From contig JAEZAF010000168.1 of the NCBI GenBank assembly GCA_023430545.1, positions 1 through 17,412 of the forward strand: a stretch of DNA of 17,412 nt, read 5' to 3'. The stretch comes from Chloroflexota bacterium. GTDB taxonomy: Bacteria; Chloroflexota; Anaerolineae; Aggregatilineales; Phototrophicaceae. Within the stretch, counting starts at the first letter, position 1, and every line of letters starts with the position of its first letter. Under the pieces are notes generated by a model, which was given only the letters and a program-made list of their open reading frames with translations, was not told where the DNA came from and did no database searches. The translations under genes were made by a program, and so were the position numbers. Positions 6,891 through 15,095 of this stretch are shown here, piece by piece.

Positions 6891-7382
6891 TCATAGAACG
6901 ATATGTCTCACTGTCAGATTTAATTCATCACCCAGCTTTTCCGCCAGTAAGGACCGGTGACATGCGTCAGGATGATGTTCGACACAAAACAGCGCGACAG
7001 CATTCGCATCCTGACCGACTGTCCGCAGAAAGTCGCTGGCGTCGAGCGTAGACAATACTTCCTGCTGATAGGTCTCGATAAATGCGCTTCCCAGCTTGGT
7101 CCGCTTCCGTTTCGGGATGCGGCGGGCCTTATCATCCTCATCCTGTAACGTGCGGTTTCGTTTTGAAGGGGCGAATTCCTTCAGGTGAAGATAACGGATG
7201 CCCATCGCCTTCAGCCGGTTCTGAAGGTAAGTGCTGTTTGCAAAGGTGTAGAGGCGTCCACGTACGCCTCGGCGTGCGCGTATATCACAGAATACATCGA
7301 CGTGGTGCGCGGCTAATGCCCCGAAGAAAGTGTCCTCATCGTAGCCATAGACGCCGATGGTCAGTATTTCCGGCTTCTTCAC
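6891..7382 (-). CDS. DUF488 family protein
   Basis: The product is 163 residues when started at GTG 7382, which has AGGAG nine bases upstream. A longer frame to 7532 would run through the terminator at 7432-7461 and into fadA, so it is rejected. DUF488 marks are present: the N-terminal TIGVYGYDEDTFFGAL strand-helix, CDIRARRGVRG with Asp33 and Arg35, a Tyr-Leu-His-Leu strand before EFAPSK, and the C-terminal FCVEHHPDACHR with Cys133, Cys141, His142 and Arg143. The biochemical role of DUF488 is not established. An unusual Lys/Arg-rich insert (about 74-96) separates the two halves. The protein is soluble, without signal peptide. Family assignment is good; function unknown. Confidence 0.85.
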   Translation of the reverse strand: MKKPEILTIGVYGYDEDTFFGALAAHHVDVFCDIRARRGVRGRLYTFANSTYLQNRLKAMGIRYLHLKEFAPSKRNRTLQDEDDKARRIPKRKRTKLGSAFIETYQQEVLSTLDASDFLRTVGQDANAVALFCVEHHPDACHRSLLAEKLGDELNLTVRHIVL

Positions 7383-7431
7383 TTCAGACTGCTCCTGTGA
7401 AAACCGTATCTCGATGCGACCGGATTGTAAC

Positions 7432-7461
7432 AAAAAGCGCGAGTTGGGTGAACTCGCGCTT
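7432..7461 (-). terminator. rho-independent terminator of fadA
   Basis: A perfect 11-bp stem AAGCGCGAGTT (7435-7445) with AACTCGCGCTT (7451-7461) has a 5-base loop and is followed by T5 on the minus strand. It starts 19 bases after the fadA stop codon and separates the fad genes from the DUF488 gene. Confidence 0.9.
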
Positions 7462-7480
7462 CTGGTATCTGGTGACGATC

Positions 7481-8665
7481 TTAGTTCAGATTTTCGAACA
7501 GGCCAGCAGCACCCATGCCGCCGCCGATGCACATCGTCACGAGGCCGTACTTCGAGTCACGGCGCTTCATCTCGTGCAGTAACTGGACGGTGAGCTTCGA
7601 ACCGGTGCAGCCGAGTGGATGCCCCATCGCAATCGCGCCGCCGTTGACGTTGACCTTCTGCGGGTCCATCTCCAGCGTGCGGATCACGGCCAGCGACTGT
7701 GACGCGAACGCTTCGTTCAGCTCCACAAGGTCGATGTCATCAATGGTCATGCCGGTGCGCTTCAGCAGCTTGGGGATGGCCGCAATCGGACCAACACCCA
7801 TGATCTCCGGACGGACACCGGCCACACTGAAGCTGACAAAACGCATCAGCGGTGTGAGGCCGAGCTGCGCGGCGCGGCTGGCTTCCATGACGATCACACC
7901 GGCAGCGCCATCACTCAGCGGGCTGCTGTTCCCGGCGGTCACGCTGCCACCTTCCTTGAAGACCGGCTTCAGCTTGCTCAGTCCTTCGACCGTCGTATCA
8001 CGGCGCAGGTGCTCGTCTTCGGTCAGCGTGGTGGTAACAGTAGTCGGGCGGCCATCCTCACCGATGATCGTCTCTTCGATCTCGAACGGGACGATCTGAT
8101 CACGGAAGCGTCCGCTGTCGGTTGCTTCGGCAGTCTTGCGGTGGCTGTGATAGGCAAACGTGTCCTGATCTTCGCGGCTGACATTGAATTCCTCAGCGAC
8201 GCGTTCGGCAGTCAGGCCCATGCTCATGTAGACGTTGGGATCGTTCTCGGCCATATACGGGTTCGGGCTGATGTGGAAGCCGCTCATCGGCACCAGTGAC
8301 ATGGTCTCCGCGCCGCCAGCGATGATGATATCCGCACCATTGGCGATGATACGCTCCGCGGCCATGGCGATGGTCTGAAGGCCGCTGGAGCAGAAGCGGT
8401 TGACCGTCTGGCCAGGGACATCAATCGGCAGGCCAGAGCGCAGCGCGATCACACGGGCGAAGTTCAGGCCCTGCGAGCCTTCCGGCATGGCACAGCCGAT
8501 AATCACATCGTCAATTTCAGCCGGATCGAGTTTGCCGTCGGTCTGGCGCATCAGTTCCTGAATAACAGTTGCCGCCATTTCATCAGAACGGGCATTGGCG
8601 GTCACGCCGCGCTTGGCCTTACCGACTGCGGTACGGGTTGCGGCGACGATTACTGCTTCTCTCAT
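7481..8665 (-). CDS. fadA: acetyl-CoA acyltransferase (beta-oxidation thiolase)
   Basis: This 394-residue thiolase cleaves 3-ketoacyl-CoA with CoA to give acetyl-CoA and a shortened acyl-CoA. All catalytic parts are visible: the nucleophile Cys92 in NRFCSSGLQT, NEAF at 317-320, His349 in GGAIAMGHPLG, and Cys379 in MCIGGGMGAAG. The length is normal for the family. The start is ATG 8665, with AGAGGA ten bases upstream. It follows the 3-hydroxyacyl-CoA dehydrogenase gene in the same direction, as in the Bacillus fadN-fadA order, so a degradative role is preferred over acetoacetyl-CoA synthesis. The gap to fadN is 238 bases, long for an operon, and holds a repeat pair and a possible extra promoter. 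Confidence 0.93.
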   Translation of the reverse strand: MREAVIVAATRTAVGKAKRGVTANARSDEMAATVIQELMRQTDGKLDPAEIDDVIIGCAMPEGSQGLNFARVIALRSGLPIDVPGQTVNRFCSSGLQTIAMAAERIIANGADIIIAGGAETMSLVPMSGFHISPNPYMAENDPNVYMSMGLTAERVAEEFNVSREDQDTFAYHSHRKTAEATDSGRFRDQIVPFEIEETIIGEDGRPTTVTTTLTEDEHLRRDTTVEGLSKLKPVFKEGGSVTAGNSSPLSDGAAGVIVMEASRAAQLGLTPLMRFVSFSVAGVRPEIMGVGPIAAIPKLLKRTGMTIDDIDLVELNEAFASQSLAVIRTLEMDPQKVNVNGGAIAMGHPLGCTGSKLTVQLLHEMKRRDSKYGLVTMCIGGGMGAAGLFENLN

Positions 8666-8743
8666 AAGGTTAGAATCCTCTTTACTCTACGTCTCTTTTT
8701 GGTTGTGTCTGGCAGCATGGCCAGAGTGGCGTCAGGCCCATGC

Positions 8744-8773
8744 ATTATGTGCTGTTAGTTTGGTGGGCGGCAA
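8744..8773 (-). promoter_or_regulatory. possible internal promoter of fadA
   Basis: On the minus strand TTGCCG (8768-8773) and CATAAT (8744-8749) are 18 bases apart and match consensus at four and five of six positions. The -35 lies inside a REP-like palindrome, so the repeat may have brought part of a promoter. This would allow fadA expression apart from fadN. Confidence 0.3.
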
Positions 8774-8830
8774 GAATGCCGCCCCTACAATATGTCAGAT
8801 CGAAACCGGATTGTAGGGCAGGGCCTGCCC
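8765..8830. repeat. inverted pair of REP-like palindromes between fadN and fadA
   Basis: The first unit is a perfect stem GGGCGGCA (8765-8772), loop AGAA, TGCCGCCC (8777-8784). The second is the palindrome GGGCAGG-G-CCTGCCC (8816-8830). Their facing tails CCCTACAAT (8783-8791) and ATTGTAGGG (8810-8818) are perfectly complementary across 18 bases, so the whole block is a nested inverted repeat. The same arrangement, more decayed, occurs at 551-615. Confidence 0.75.
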
Positions 8831-8903
8831 GGTCCTCTGTTTATTGATGTCAAATGGATTACGATTGCGTAATCCCTACCTTATAGACGCTTCGAATGCC
8901 CAA

Positions 8904-11303
8904 TTAATTCCGCAGCGGCTTGCGCGTGGTCAGCATATGACTCATGCGCTCCAGCGACTTCGGCTCCACGACCAGACTGAGGAAGGCCTCACGCTCAAGA
9001 TCGAGCAAGTACTGCTCATCCACGAACTGAGGCTGCGAGAGCGCCCCACCGGTCAGAACATAAGCGACCTTGCGGGCGATCAGCGCATCATGTTCAGTGG
9101 CGTAACCACCTTCGCGGAAGCCTTCGATGCCGACCAGCAGTGCGGCGTAAGCATCACGGCCAGCCGCCCACACCTTGCCCGGAACCTGCGGCTGATAGTC
9201 TTCTGCAAGCTGAAGCGCGACTTCCTTCGCCTCGCCCAGAAGCTGTGCGCGGTTCATCACGATGCGGTCAGTCTTCTGCAGGAAGCCCATCGCCTGCGCG
9301 TCGAGGGCGCTGGCGCTGACCTTCGCGGTCGCGATCTGGGTGAAGATGTCCTGCAGACCGGGCAGAATGTCGTTATTGGGATTGGCAGCTTTCAGCGGTG
9401 TGATCACACGGCGGACAAGTTCCTTGCAGCCACCGCCCGCAGGCAGCAGACCGACACCGACCTCGACCAGACCGGCGTACAGCTCCATATGGGCCACTAC
9501 TGCTGATCCACCCATAATCAGCTCGACACCGCCGCCCAGTGCCTGACTGTGCGGCGCGACGACCACCGGTTTGGAGGCATAGCGCATGCGCTGCGTCAGA
9601 TCCTGAAGTTCGCGCACCTGCTGGTCAAGCTGGTCGAGCGCGTCATTCTGGGCGGCCATCGCCACCATAAACAGATTCGCGCCGACGCAGAAGTTGCTGC
9701 CATCATGTCCGACGACCAGCGCTTTATAAGCATCGCTGCCTTCGAGGATGTCAATGGCGCGGTTACCCATCGCCACCAGATCGGCATCAATCGCCATCCC
9801 CTGGCTGTGGAACGCCCAGAGCAGCACACCATCGCCCAAATCATAGACGGTCGCGCTGCTGTTGCTGTCCACAACGCGATCCTTGCCGAGACTCTTCACG
9901 CTGATTTCACGTGGGTCGGCCTGATAATCAATATACGCGCCGTCCTGTGGGCTGTAGAAGGCCGTGACCTGCCCGGCCTCACCGCGCTGGTAGAAGGTCT
10001 CGTTGCCCTGTTCGAGCATCTGCTTGACCCAGTCAGCCACTGGATAACCGGCATCCTCAAAGCGCTGGACGGTGTCACGCACGCCGACGGCATCCCAGAT
10101 CTCGAACGGCCCCATCTCATGGCTGAAGCCCCACTTCTGCGCATTGTCGATGTTGACGATCGTATCGGTGATCTCCGGCACGCGGTGCGAAGCGTAGGCC
10201 AGATAGAACGCATGCAGATGGAACAGGAATTGTCCGGCGCGGTCCTCACTGTTAATCAGTGCCCTGATGCGCTGGCCGAGGTCTTTAGTCCTGCCATGCT
10301 GCGCGAGGGAGTCGAACTCGACTGGCTTTGGCGGTTCGTATTCCATCGTCTGAAGGTTCAGCGGGTGGAATTCCTTCTTCCCGGCAACGTTCACCATCTT
10401 ATAGAAGCCCTGACCGGACTTGTTACCAAGCCAGCCCTTTTCCAGCATAGCGGTACTGAGTTCATTCGATGCCGGATGATTGAGCACTTCCCGCGCTGGG
10501 TCATCTTCAATCGCGGGATAGAGATTGCGTGCCACATGTACGGCGATGTCGAAGCCGACGAGGTCATTCAGGCGGAAGGTGGCGGTCTTCGGGCGGCCAA
10601 TCAGCGGACCGGTCAGCTCATCGACTTCCTCCACCGTGAAGCCATGCTCCAGCGCATAGTTCATGGTCTGCATCCCGGCCATCGACATAAAGCGGTTGCC
10701 GATGAAATTCGGCTTGTCCTTGGCGACGACCACACCCTTACCGAGCACACGGGTGCCGTAATCGACCATGAATTCGACCACTTCAGGGTCGGTGTCTTCC
10801 GTCGGGATGACTTCCAGCAGGCGCAGGTAGCGCGGCGGATTGAAGAAGTGGGTGCCAAGGAAGCGGCGCTTGAAATCCGGGCCGAGTTCTTCCGCGATTT
10901 TGCTGATGGGCAGGCCGGAAGTATTGCTGCTGATGATAGCGCTCGGCTTGGCGATTTCGGCCAGCTTCGCCATCAGGTTCTGCTTGATGTCCAGCTTTTC
11001 GACAACGACTTCAATGATCCAGTCGGCATCGGCCACCTTTTCGAGATCGTCTTCCAGATTGCCCACGGAGATGCGATCCATGACCGAACTGCTGAAAAGC
11101 TGCGGAGGGCGCATCTTCTGAAGGGTCTTGAGATTGCCTTCGACAATGGCATTACGCCTGGCCGGAGAGTCCCCCGGCTGGGTTCCCTTTGCCGGGATGT
11201 CCAGCAGCAGAGTCGGCACGCCGACACCTGCCAGAACGGTTGCGATCCCGCCCCCCATCGTACCGGAGCCGATGACCGCGGCCTTTCTGATCTGATAAGT
11301 CAT
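8904..11303 (-). CDS. fadN: 3-hydroxyacyl-CoA dehydrogenase / enoyl-CoA hydratase fusion (FadN type)
   Basis: The 799-residue enzyme joins two beta-oxidation steps. Residues 5-185 are the NAD-binding dehydrogenase domain, with GSGTMGGG at 12-19 and the catalytic pair His152 (LGTHFFNPP) and Glu164 (RLLEVIP). Residues 190-430 carry the C-terminal dehydrogenase domains (KDKPNFIGNR, GRPKTATFRLNDLVG). Residues about 485-700 are the crotonase-fold hydratase, with NFCVGANLF, Glu594 in ALGGGVEL and Glu614 in GLVEVGVGLLP, so both catalytic Glu are kept. The dehydrogenase-first order and length match FadN of Bacillus, not E. coli FadB, where the hydratase comes first. Start: ATG 11303, with AAAGG upstream. 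It would hydrate enoyl-CoA and oxidise the 3-hydroxyacyl-CoA, passing product to FadA next to it. Confidence in function is high. Confidence 0.93.
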   Translation of the reverse strand: MTYQIRKAAVIGSGTMGGGIATVLAGVGVPTLLLDIPAKGTQPGDSPARRNAIVEGNLKTLQKMRPPQLFSSSVMDRISVGNLEDDLEKVADADWIIEVVVEKLDIKQNLMAKLAEIAKPSAIISSNTSGLPISKIAEELGPDFKRRFLGTHFFNPPRYLRLLEVIPTEDTDPEVVEFMVDYGTRVLGKGVVVAKDKPNFIGNRFMSMAGMQTMNYALEHGFTVEEVDELTGPLIGRPKTATFRLNDLVGFDIAVHVARNLYPAIEDDPAREVLNHPASNELSTAMLEKGWLGNKSGQGFYKMVNVAGKKEFHPLNLQTMEYEPPKPVEFDSLAQHGRTKDLGQRIRALINSEDRAGQFLFHLHAFYLAYASHRVPEITDTIVNIDNAQKWGFSHEMGPFEIWDAVGVRDTVQRFEDAGYPVADWVKQMLEQGNETFYQRGEAGQVTAFYSPQDGAYIDYQADPREISVKSLGKDRVVDSNSSATVYDLGDGVLLWAFHSQGMAIDADLVAMGNRAIDILEGSDAYKALVVGHDGSNFCVGANLFMVAMAAQNDALDQLDQQVRELQDLTQRMRYASKPVVVAPHSQALGGGVELIMGGSAVVAHMELYAGLVEVGVGLLPAGGGCKELVRRVITPLKAANPNNDILPGLQDIFTQIATAKVSASALDAQAMGFLQKTDRIVMNRAQLLGEAKEVALQLAEDYQPQVPGKVWAAGRDAYAALLVGIEGFREGGYATEHDALIARKVAYVLTGGALSQPQFVDEQYLLDLEREAFLSLVVEPKSLERMSHMLTTRKPLRN

Positions 11304-11346
11304 ACACCTTTACCTTTCAAAAAATGAAGTTTAAAAGCATGGATTG

Positions 11347-11403
11347 GCGCGTTGACGCGCAGTAAAACCTGGACGTGGGACTGTCTTTTGAGCGACAGTA
11401 CCC
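11347..11403 (-). other. two hairpins in the fadN leader
   Basis: Between the candidate promoter and the fadN start lie GGGACTGTC (11377-11385) pairing with GACAGT-A-CCC (11394-11403, one bulged A), and GCGCGT/ACGCGC (11347-11360). Neither is followed by a T run on the minus strand. They would sit in a leader of about 130 bases and could affect mRNA stability or translation. Confidence 0.4.
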
Positions 11404-11436
11404 GATTTATTGAATCATGCTTAGATTATTTGACGC

Positions 11437-11464
11437 ATTATAACATGAATCCGCACTTCGTCAT
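11437..11464 (-). promoter_or_regulatory. candidate promoter of fadN-fadA
   Basis: On the minus strand a perfect TATAAT (11437-11442) follows ATGACG (11459-11464, four of six) at 16 bases. It lies just after the kinase gene ends (11507), which supports separate transcription of the fad genes. No obvious FadR-like palindrome overlaps it. Confidence 0.55.
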
Positions 11465-11506
11465 GGAGTGGGAAATTTCAGGGGGATGGCGCAGGCGTTA
11501 GGCTGG

Positions 11507-14500
11507 CTAATCGGTATCCGTGTGCAGGTGCGATTCGGAGACCACACGGGCGCAGGCTTCCAGCGAATGGCCGCTGCGCGCCAGGGTGTTGGCGATAAAC
11601 GTCGGATCGCTGAGCGTCTCCAGATGCTGGCGGAAGGCGCGAATGCTGTTTTCAAGTGACCGGTCGATCTGGTCGAGATGCTTGAGGAGGCAGCCGGTCA
11701 TGGTGATGCTTTCGATCAGGTGGTTCTGCGCGAGCGCGAAATTCGCCCCGTACCACACGACCCATCCGAGCAGTTCATCATCGAAACGGTCAATCGTCAG
11801 GGAAAAGGCCTGCCACGCCATCATCTGTGCGTAGGCCATGCGACCGGCCTGAAGGTGAATCAGCGCCATCTCCATCGAAATCGTGAAAAGCTGGCGTTTA
11901 AGCCCCGGTGCCCGACTCAGGGGCAGCAGTTCATTAAAGCACTCCAGCGCCGCGTCCAGTTCACCCATCTCGACATACGTGCGCCCCAGATTCCGCAGCG
12001 ATGCGCTGACAATGATCGGATACCCATAGCGCTGCGCCCCTTCAAGCGCCCGTTTGAGATAGGCCACCGACTCATCATAGCGCCGTATACGGCACATGAG
12101 GACGCCGAGGTTATTCAACGGGCGCACCATCTCCGCGAAGTTCTGGTTTTCCCGGAAAAGGTGATAGGCCTGCTCAAAGGACTGGATGGCATGCGGCATC
12201 TGACCGACTTCCGCCGCGATCTGTCCCATCAGGTTGGCGGACTCAGCCAATCCTTTGACATCATGCAGCTCACCGTAGATTGCAGAGGCCCGTTCCAGTG
12301 ACCGTTCGGCCTCATCATACACATGAGTGCGGGCAAGCAGCATCGCCTCCTGGCACAGCAGTTCGGCTTTCAGGCGAGGCTCGTGAAGCGTCCCGACGAG
12401 CGCCAGTGCATCATCCAGAATAGGCGCAGCATCGGCATATTCGCCCCGGTAAAGGTGAATACGCACTCTGATCGCATCACAGCGCAGACGGAATACAGGA
12501 CTGGCGAGATTTGTCGCCAGTGCGCGTGCTGCGTTGACATACTCTGATCCGGTCCGCAGATCATTGATGCCAAGCGCGGCCCGCCCAAGCAGCAGCAGGA
12601 TCTCGGCACGGTAGACCTCGACGGTCGGATCAGAGACGGCGGCTTCATCAAAGCGCAGCAGATACGGCTCGAGATGTGCCTGAACTTCTTCGAAGCGCCG
12701 GACGTTCAGCAGCCACTCCATATGCAGCAGCAGATACTGCATCTCACGTTCAAGCTCACCGGCTCCGCGCCACTGTTCCGCCAGGCGCAGTTCGTAGCCC
12801 GGCTGATTCCAGTAGACGGCTTCAATGGCTTCGGCGATCATCCGATGCATTCTGGCCTTCACACGCTCATCCACACGGTAAAGCATCCCCTGCCGCACCT
12901 TGTCATGGATAAAGCGCCATTCGCCAGAGTCGTATTCCAGAATCGATGCCTCAGCGCAGTCACTCAGCCAGCGGTCGTAGTCCATCTCGCTGTCCACATA
13001 GCGCAGGATATTGAAGTCGAGCTGACGGCCTGCCAGCGCCGCCAGCCGCAGCATTGGCAGATGGTCAGTGGTCAGCAGCCCCAGACGCCGCTGAATCATC
13101 TCACGAATCGAAGGCGTGACGATCGTCGTGGTGTTAATCATGCTGACGGTGATGTGTTCCAGCCCGCCCGCCTGTTCCGCCAGTGAACGCACAATATCCA
13201 GCAGATAGAAGACGTTGCCGTCGGTTTCGCGGTGGAGCATCTCGACCAACTGCGGCACAAAATCACGCTGGCCCAGAATCGAGGTGATGAGCTGCCCGAT
13301 CTCATCCCTCGAAAAGCGGCTGAGGTACAATGGCTGCGCTGTCGGGATGTGCTGCGGCAGATCTGGCGCGTCGTGGGTGCCGAAGGTCGCGATAAACACC
13401 ACTGGCAGTGACTGCACCGCCGCCATGATATTGTCCAGTACTGCCCACTGATCACGTGCCCAGTGCAGATCTTCCAGCAGCACCAGAATCGGCTGGTCGC
13501 GCCGTCCGAGCAGATCGACCATCAGCGCTTCGAAGGCCGAGGCGTGCAGTTCGCCTCCCGATACATCGAGGCTGACTTCCAGCAGCAGATCAATATCCGG
13601 CACGATCTCGCGCAGCAGTGCCAGTTCATGTGTCGGTGGGGACAGTTCATCCACCAGCAGCTGCGGGACAACGCCGCGCCATAGCTGATAGGTGAGGCTG
13701 CCTTCTTCAATGGCCGACCCGCGCACCACCATGAAACCTTCGATCAGTGCGTGGGTGTGGATCTGTTGAAGCAGACGACTCTTGCCGACGCCGCTGTCTC
13801 CCCCCACCAGCCAGCCGGAACCCTGCCCATCGATCGCATTGTCCAGTGCGTCTCTCAGGATGCCAAGTTCTTTTTCGCGTCCGATGAACAGCGCGGATTG
13901 CAGGTAACCCTCGCGGATGATCTGTGTCTCTTCCGGCAGGGGACGCCCCACCGCCTGACACAGATCGACCAGCACCTGCTGTGCGCTGGCATAACGCTCC
14001 GAGGGGCGTTTGCGCAGCAGAAACAGGATGACCTGCGCCAGCGCGTGATTGCCATCCAGCGCCTGCATCAACCGTTCCACATCCGGCGCGGCATTGAGGA
14101 TATTGCTCATGGTACGCGAGACCGTCCCGGCCATATAGGGATGCGTACCGGTGAAGCACTCATAAGCCAGCACACCGACTGCATTGAGATCTGCCGGGAT
14201 GCCAATCGGCTGATGATTGAGCGCTTCCGGTGACATGTAGGCCAGTGAGCCGATAGCGGTATCAATCAGGTCCGGGGTGGGATCTCCAGCGAGGCCAAAA
14301 TCCACCAGACGGATTTCGTACTGTGGGGTGACGAGCACGTTGGTCGGCTTGAGGTCACGGTGGACGATGTGATGACGGTGAAGGTAAACCAGCGCCTGAA
14401 GGATCTGGATAAACAGATCGACCTTGCCATCGAAATCGAGCTGGCGTGAGGCCATCACCAGATCGACAGCATCTTCCAGATAATCCAGCACGACAAACGG

Positions 14501-14773
14501 CTGCGTACGATGTTCAAAGCCGTAGCCCTGCACGCAGATGATGTTGGGATGATGCAGGCCGGCAAGGATCGCGAATTCGTTGGTGAGTTTACGCAGGCCG
14601 GACGCTTCATCGGCATACAGGCGCTGCTGCGACAGATGAAGCCGCTTGATCGCAACGACCTGCTGAGTCAGCCGATCATAGGCCTTATAAACCTCGCCCA
14701 TCCCGCCGCTGCCAAGATGGCGCAGCAGGCGATAGCGTCGGTTGGAGAAAAACAGTGAGTTCTGTGCGCACAT
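11507..14773 (-). CDS. Ser/Thr protein kinase fused to an AAA ATPase and TPR repeats
   Basis: The 1088-residue protein starts with a Hanks-type kinase (about 14-275): glycine loop GSGGMGEVY (21-29), Lys43 in VAIK, Glu66, catalytic HRDLKPTN with Asp140, and DFG at 158-160. All core catalytic residues are present, so it should be active. An AAA_16-like ATPase follows, with IGRE at 297-300, Walker A GGDSGVGKS (324-332) and Walker B ILVLLEDLHWA (429-439). The C-terminal third (about 720-1050) is a TPR array for protein contacts. It has no membrane helix and no DNA-binding domain, unlike LuxR-type relatives such as PknK. Kinase-ATPase-TPR fusions are signalling proteins of unknown ligand in many bacteria. 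The start at ATG 14773 has no clear Shine-Dalgarno sequence. It has its own candidate promoter; its targets are not evident from neighbours. Confidence 0.9.
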   Translation of the reverse strand: MCAQNSLFFSNRRYRLLRHLGSGGMGEVYKAYDRLTQQVVAIKRLHLSQQRLYADEASGLRKLTNEFAILAGLHHPNIICVQGYGFEHRTQPFVVLDYLEDAVDLVMASRQLDFDGKVDLFIQILQALVYLHRHHIVHRDLKPTNVLVTPQYEIRLVDFGLAGDPTPDLIDTAIGSLAYMSPEALNHQPIGIPADLNAVGVLAYECFTGTHPYMAGTVSRTMSNILNAAPDVERLMQALDGNHALAQVILFLLRKRPSERYASAQQVLVDLCQAVGRPLPEETQIIREGYLQSALFIGREKELGILRDALDNAIDGQGSGWLVGGDSGVGKSRLLQQIHTHALIEGFMVVRGSAIEEGSLTYQLWRGVVPQLLVDELSPPTHELALLREIVPDIDLLLEVSLDVSGGELHASAFEALMVDLLGRRDQPILVLLEDLHWARDQWAVLDNIMAAVQSLPVVFIATFGTHDAPDLPQHIPTAQPLYLSRFSRDEIGQLITSILGQRDFVPQLVEMLHRETDGNVFYLLDIVRSLAEQAGGLEHITVSMINTTTIVTPSIREMIQRRLGLLTTDHLPMLRLAALAGRQLDFNILRYVDSEMDYDRWLSDCAEASILEYDSGEWRFIHDKVRQGMLYRVDERVKARMHRMIAEAIEAVYWNQPGYELRLAEQWRGAGELEREMQYLLLHMEWLLNVRRFEEVQAHLEPYLLRFDEAAVSDPTVEVYRAEILLLLGRAALGINDLRTGSEYVNAARALATNLASPVFRLRCDAIRVRIHLYRGEYADAAPILDDALALVGTLHEPRLKAELLCQEAMLLARTHVYDEAERSLERASAIYGELHDVKGLAESANLMGQIAAEVGQMPHAIQSFEQAYHLFRENQNFAEMVRPLNNLGVLMCRIRRYDESVAYLKRALEGAQRYGYPIIVSASLRNLGRTYVEMGELDAALECFNELLPLSRAPGLKRQLFTISMEMALIHLQAGRMAYAQMMAWQAFSLTIDRFDDELLGWVVWYGANFALAQNHLIESITMTGCLLKHLDQIDRSLENSIRAFRQHLETLSDPTFIANTLARSGHSLEACARVVSESHLHTDTD

Positions 14774-14786
14774 GCTTCAGGAGCAA

Positions 14787-14831
14787 ATCCGTTCAGCTTA
14801 ACGTCGTATGCAGGTAACCGATTGAACGGAT
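14787..14831 (-). repeat. 9-bp inverted repeat in the kinase leader
   Basis: ATCCGTTCA (14787-14795) and TGAACGGAT (14823-14831) are perfectly complementary across 27 bases. Both lie between the candidate promoter and the ATG, so they would form a hairpin in the leader, ending 13 bases before the start codon. A DNA operator is the alternative. Confidence 0.5.
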
Positions 14832-14844
14832 CAATTGGATTGTT

Positions 14845-14873
14845 AGTATCGCACCGATCCCCGGGTTTGCCAA
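14845..14873 (-). promoter_or_regulatory. candidate promoter of the kinase gene
   Basis: On the minus strand TTGGCA (14868-14873, five of six) and GATACT (14845-14850, four of six) are exactly 17 bases apart. The predicted leader is about 65 bases and contains the 9-bp inverted repeat. Confidence 0.5.
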
Positions 14874-15095
14874 TGACCGATAGGTCATAGTCTTCCAGAT
14901 ATATGAAGGTAAAAACTTTGTAAATAGACCCAATCCGGATCAGCACAGGATCTGACCGGGGTTTTCCAAAATATCTGTCATAAATAATCTATTACATTCC
15001 TCATCGCATAAGTTGCAATTAATTTTCTTTATGAAACTATCCAATTTTTCATGTTAGGGTCTTAATTAACGTTTATTTCAACAAAGCAGGACAAC
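14874..15095. other. rest of the divergent gap between the kinase and the secreted-protein gene
   Basis: The gap 14774-15095 is 322 bases. Its plus-strand half (about 14960-15090) is strongly AT-rich, as expected upstream of the plus-strand gene, but I cannot pick a -35/-10 pair with good spacing. TTGCAA (15013-15018) is the best -35-like hexamer. No small gene is seen. Confidence 0.4.

Noticed and set aside
7383..7532. N-terminal extension of the DUF488 gene
   Set aside because: It would translate through a strong terminator hairpin and overlap the end of fadA; GTG 7382 has a good ribosome site and matches the family start.
9549..11327. A 592-codon plus-strand reading frame opposite fadN
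   Set aside because: It is antisense to a clear enzyme gene with all catalytic motifs, is rich in His and Arg as mirror frames are, and has no ribosome site or family resemblance.
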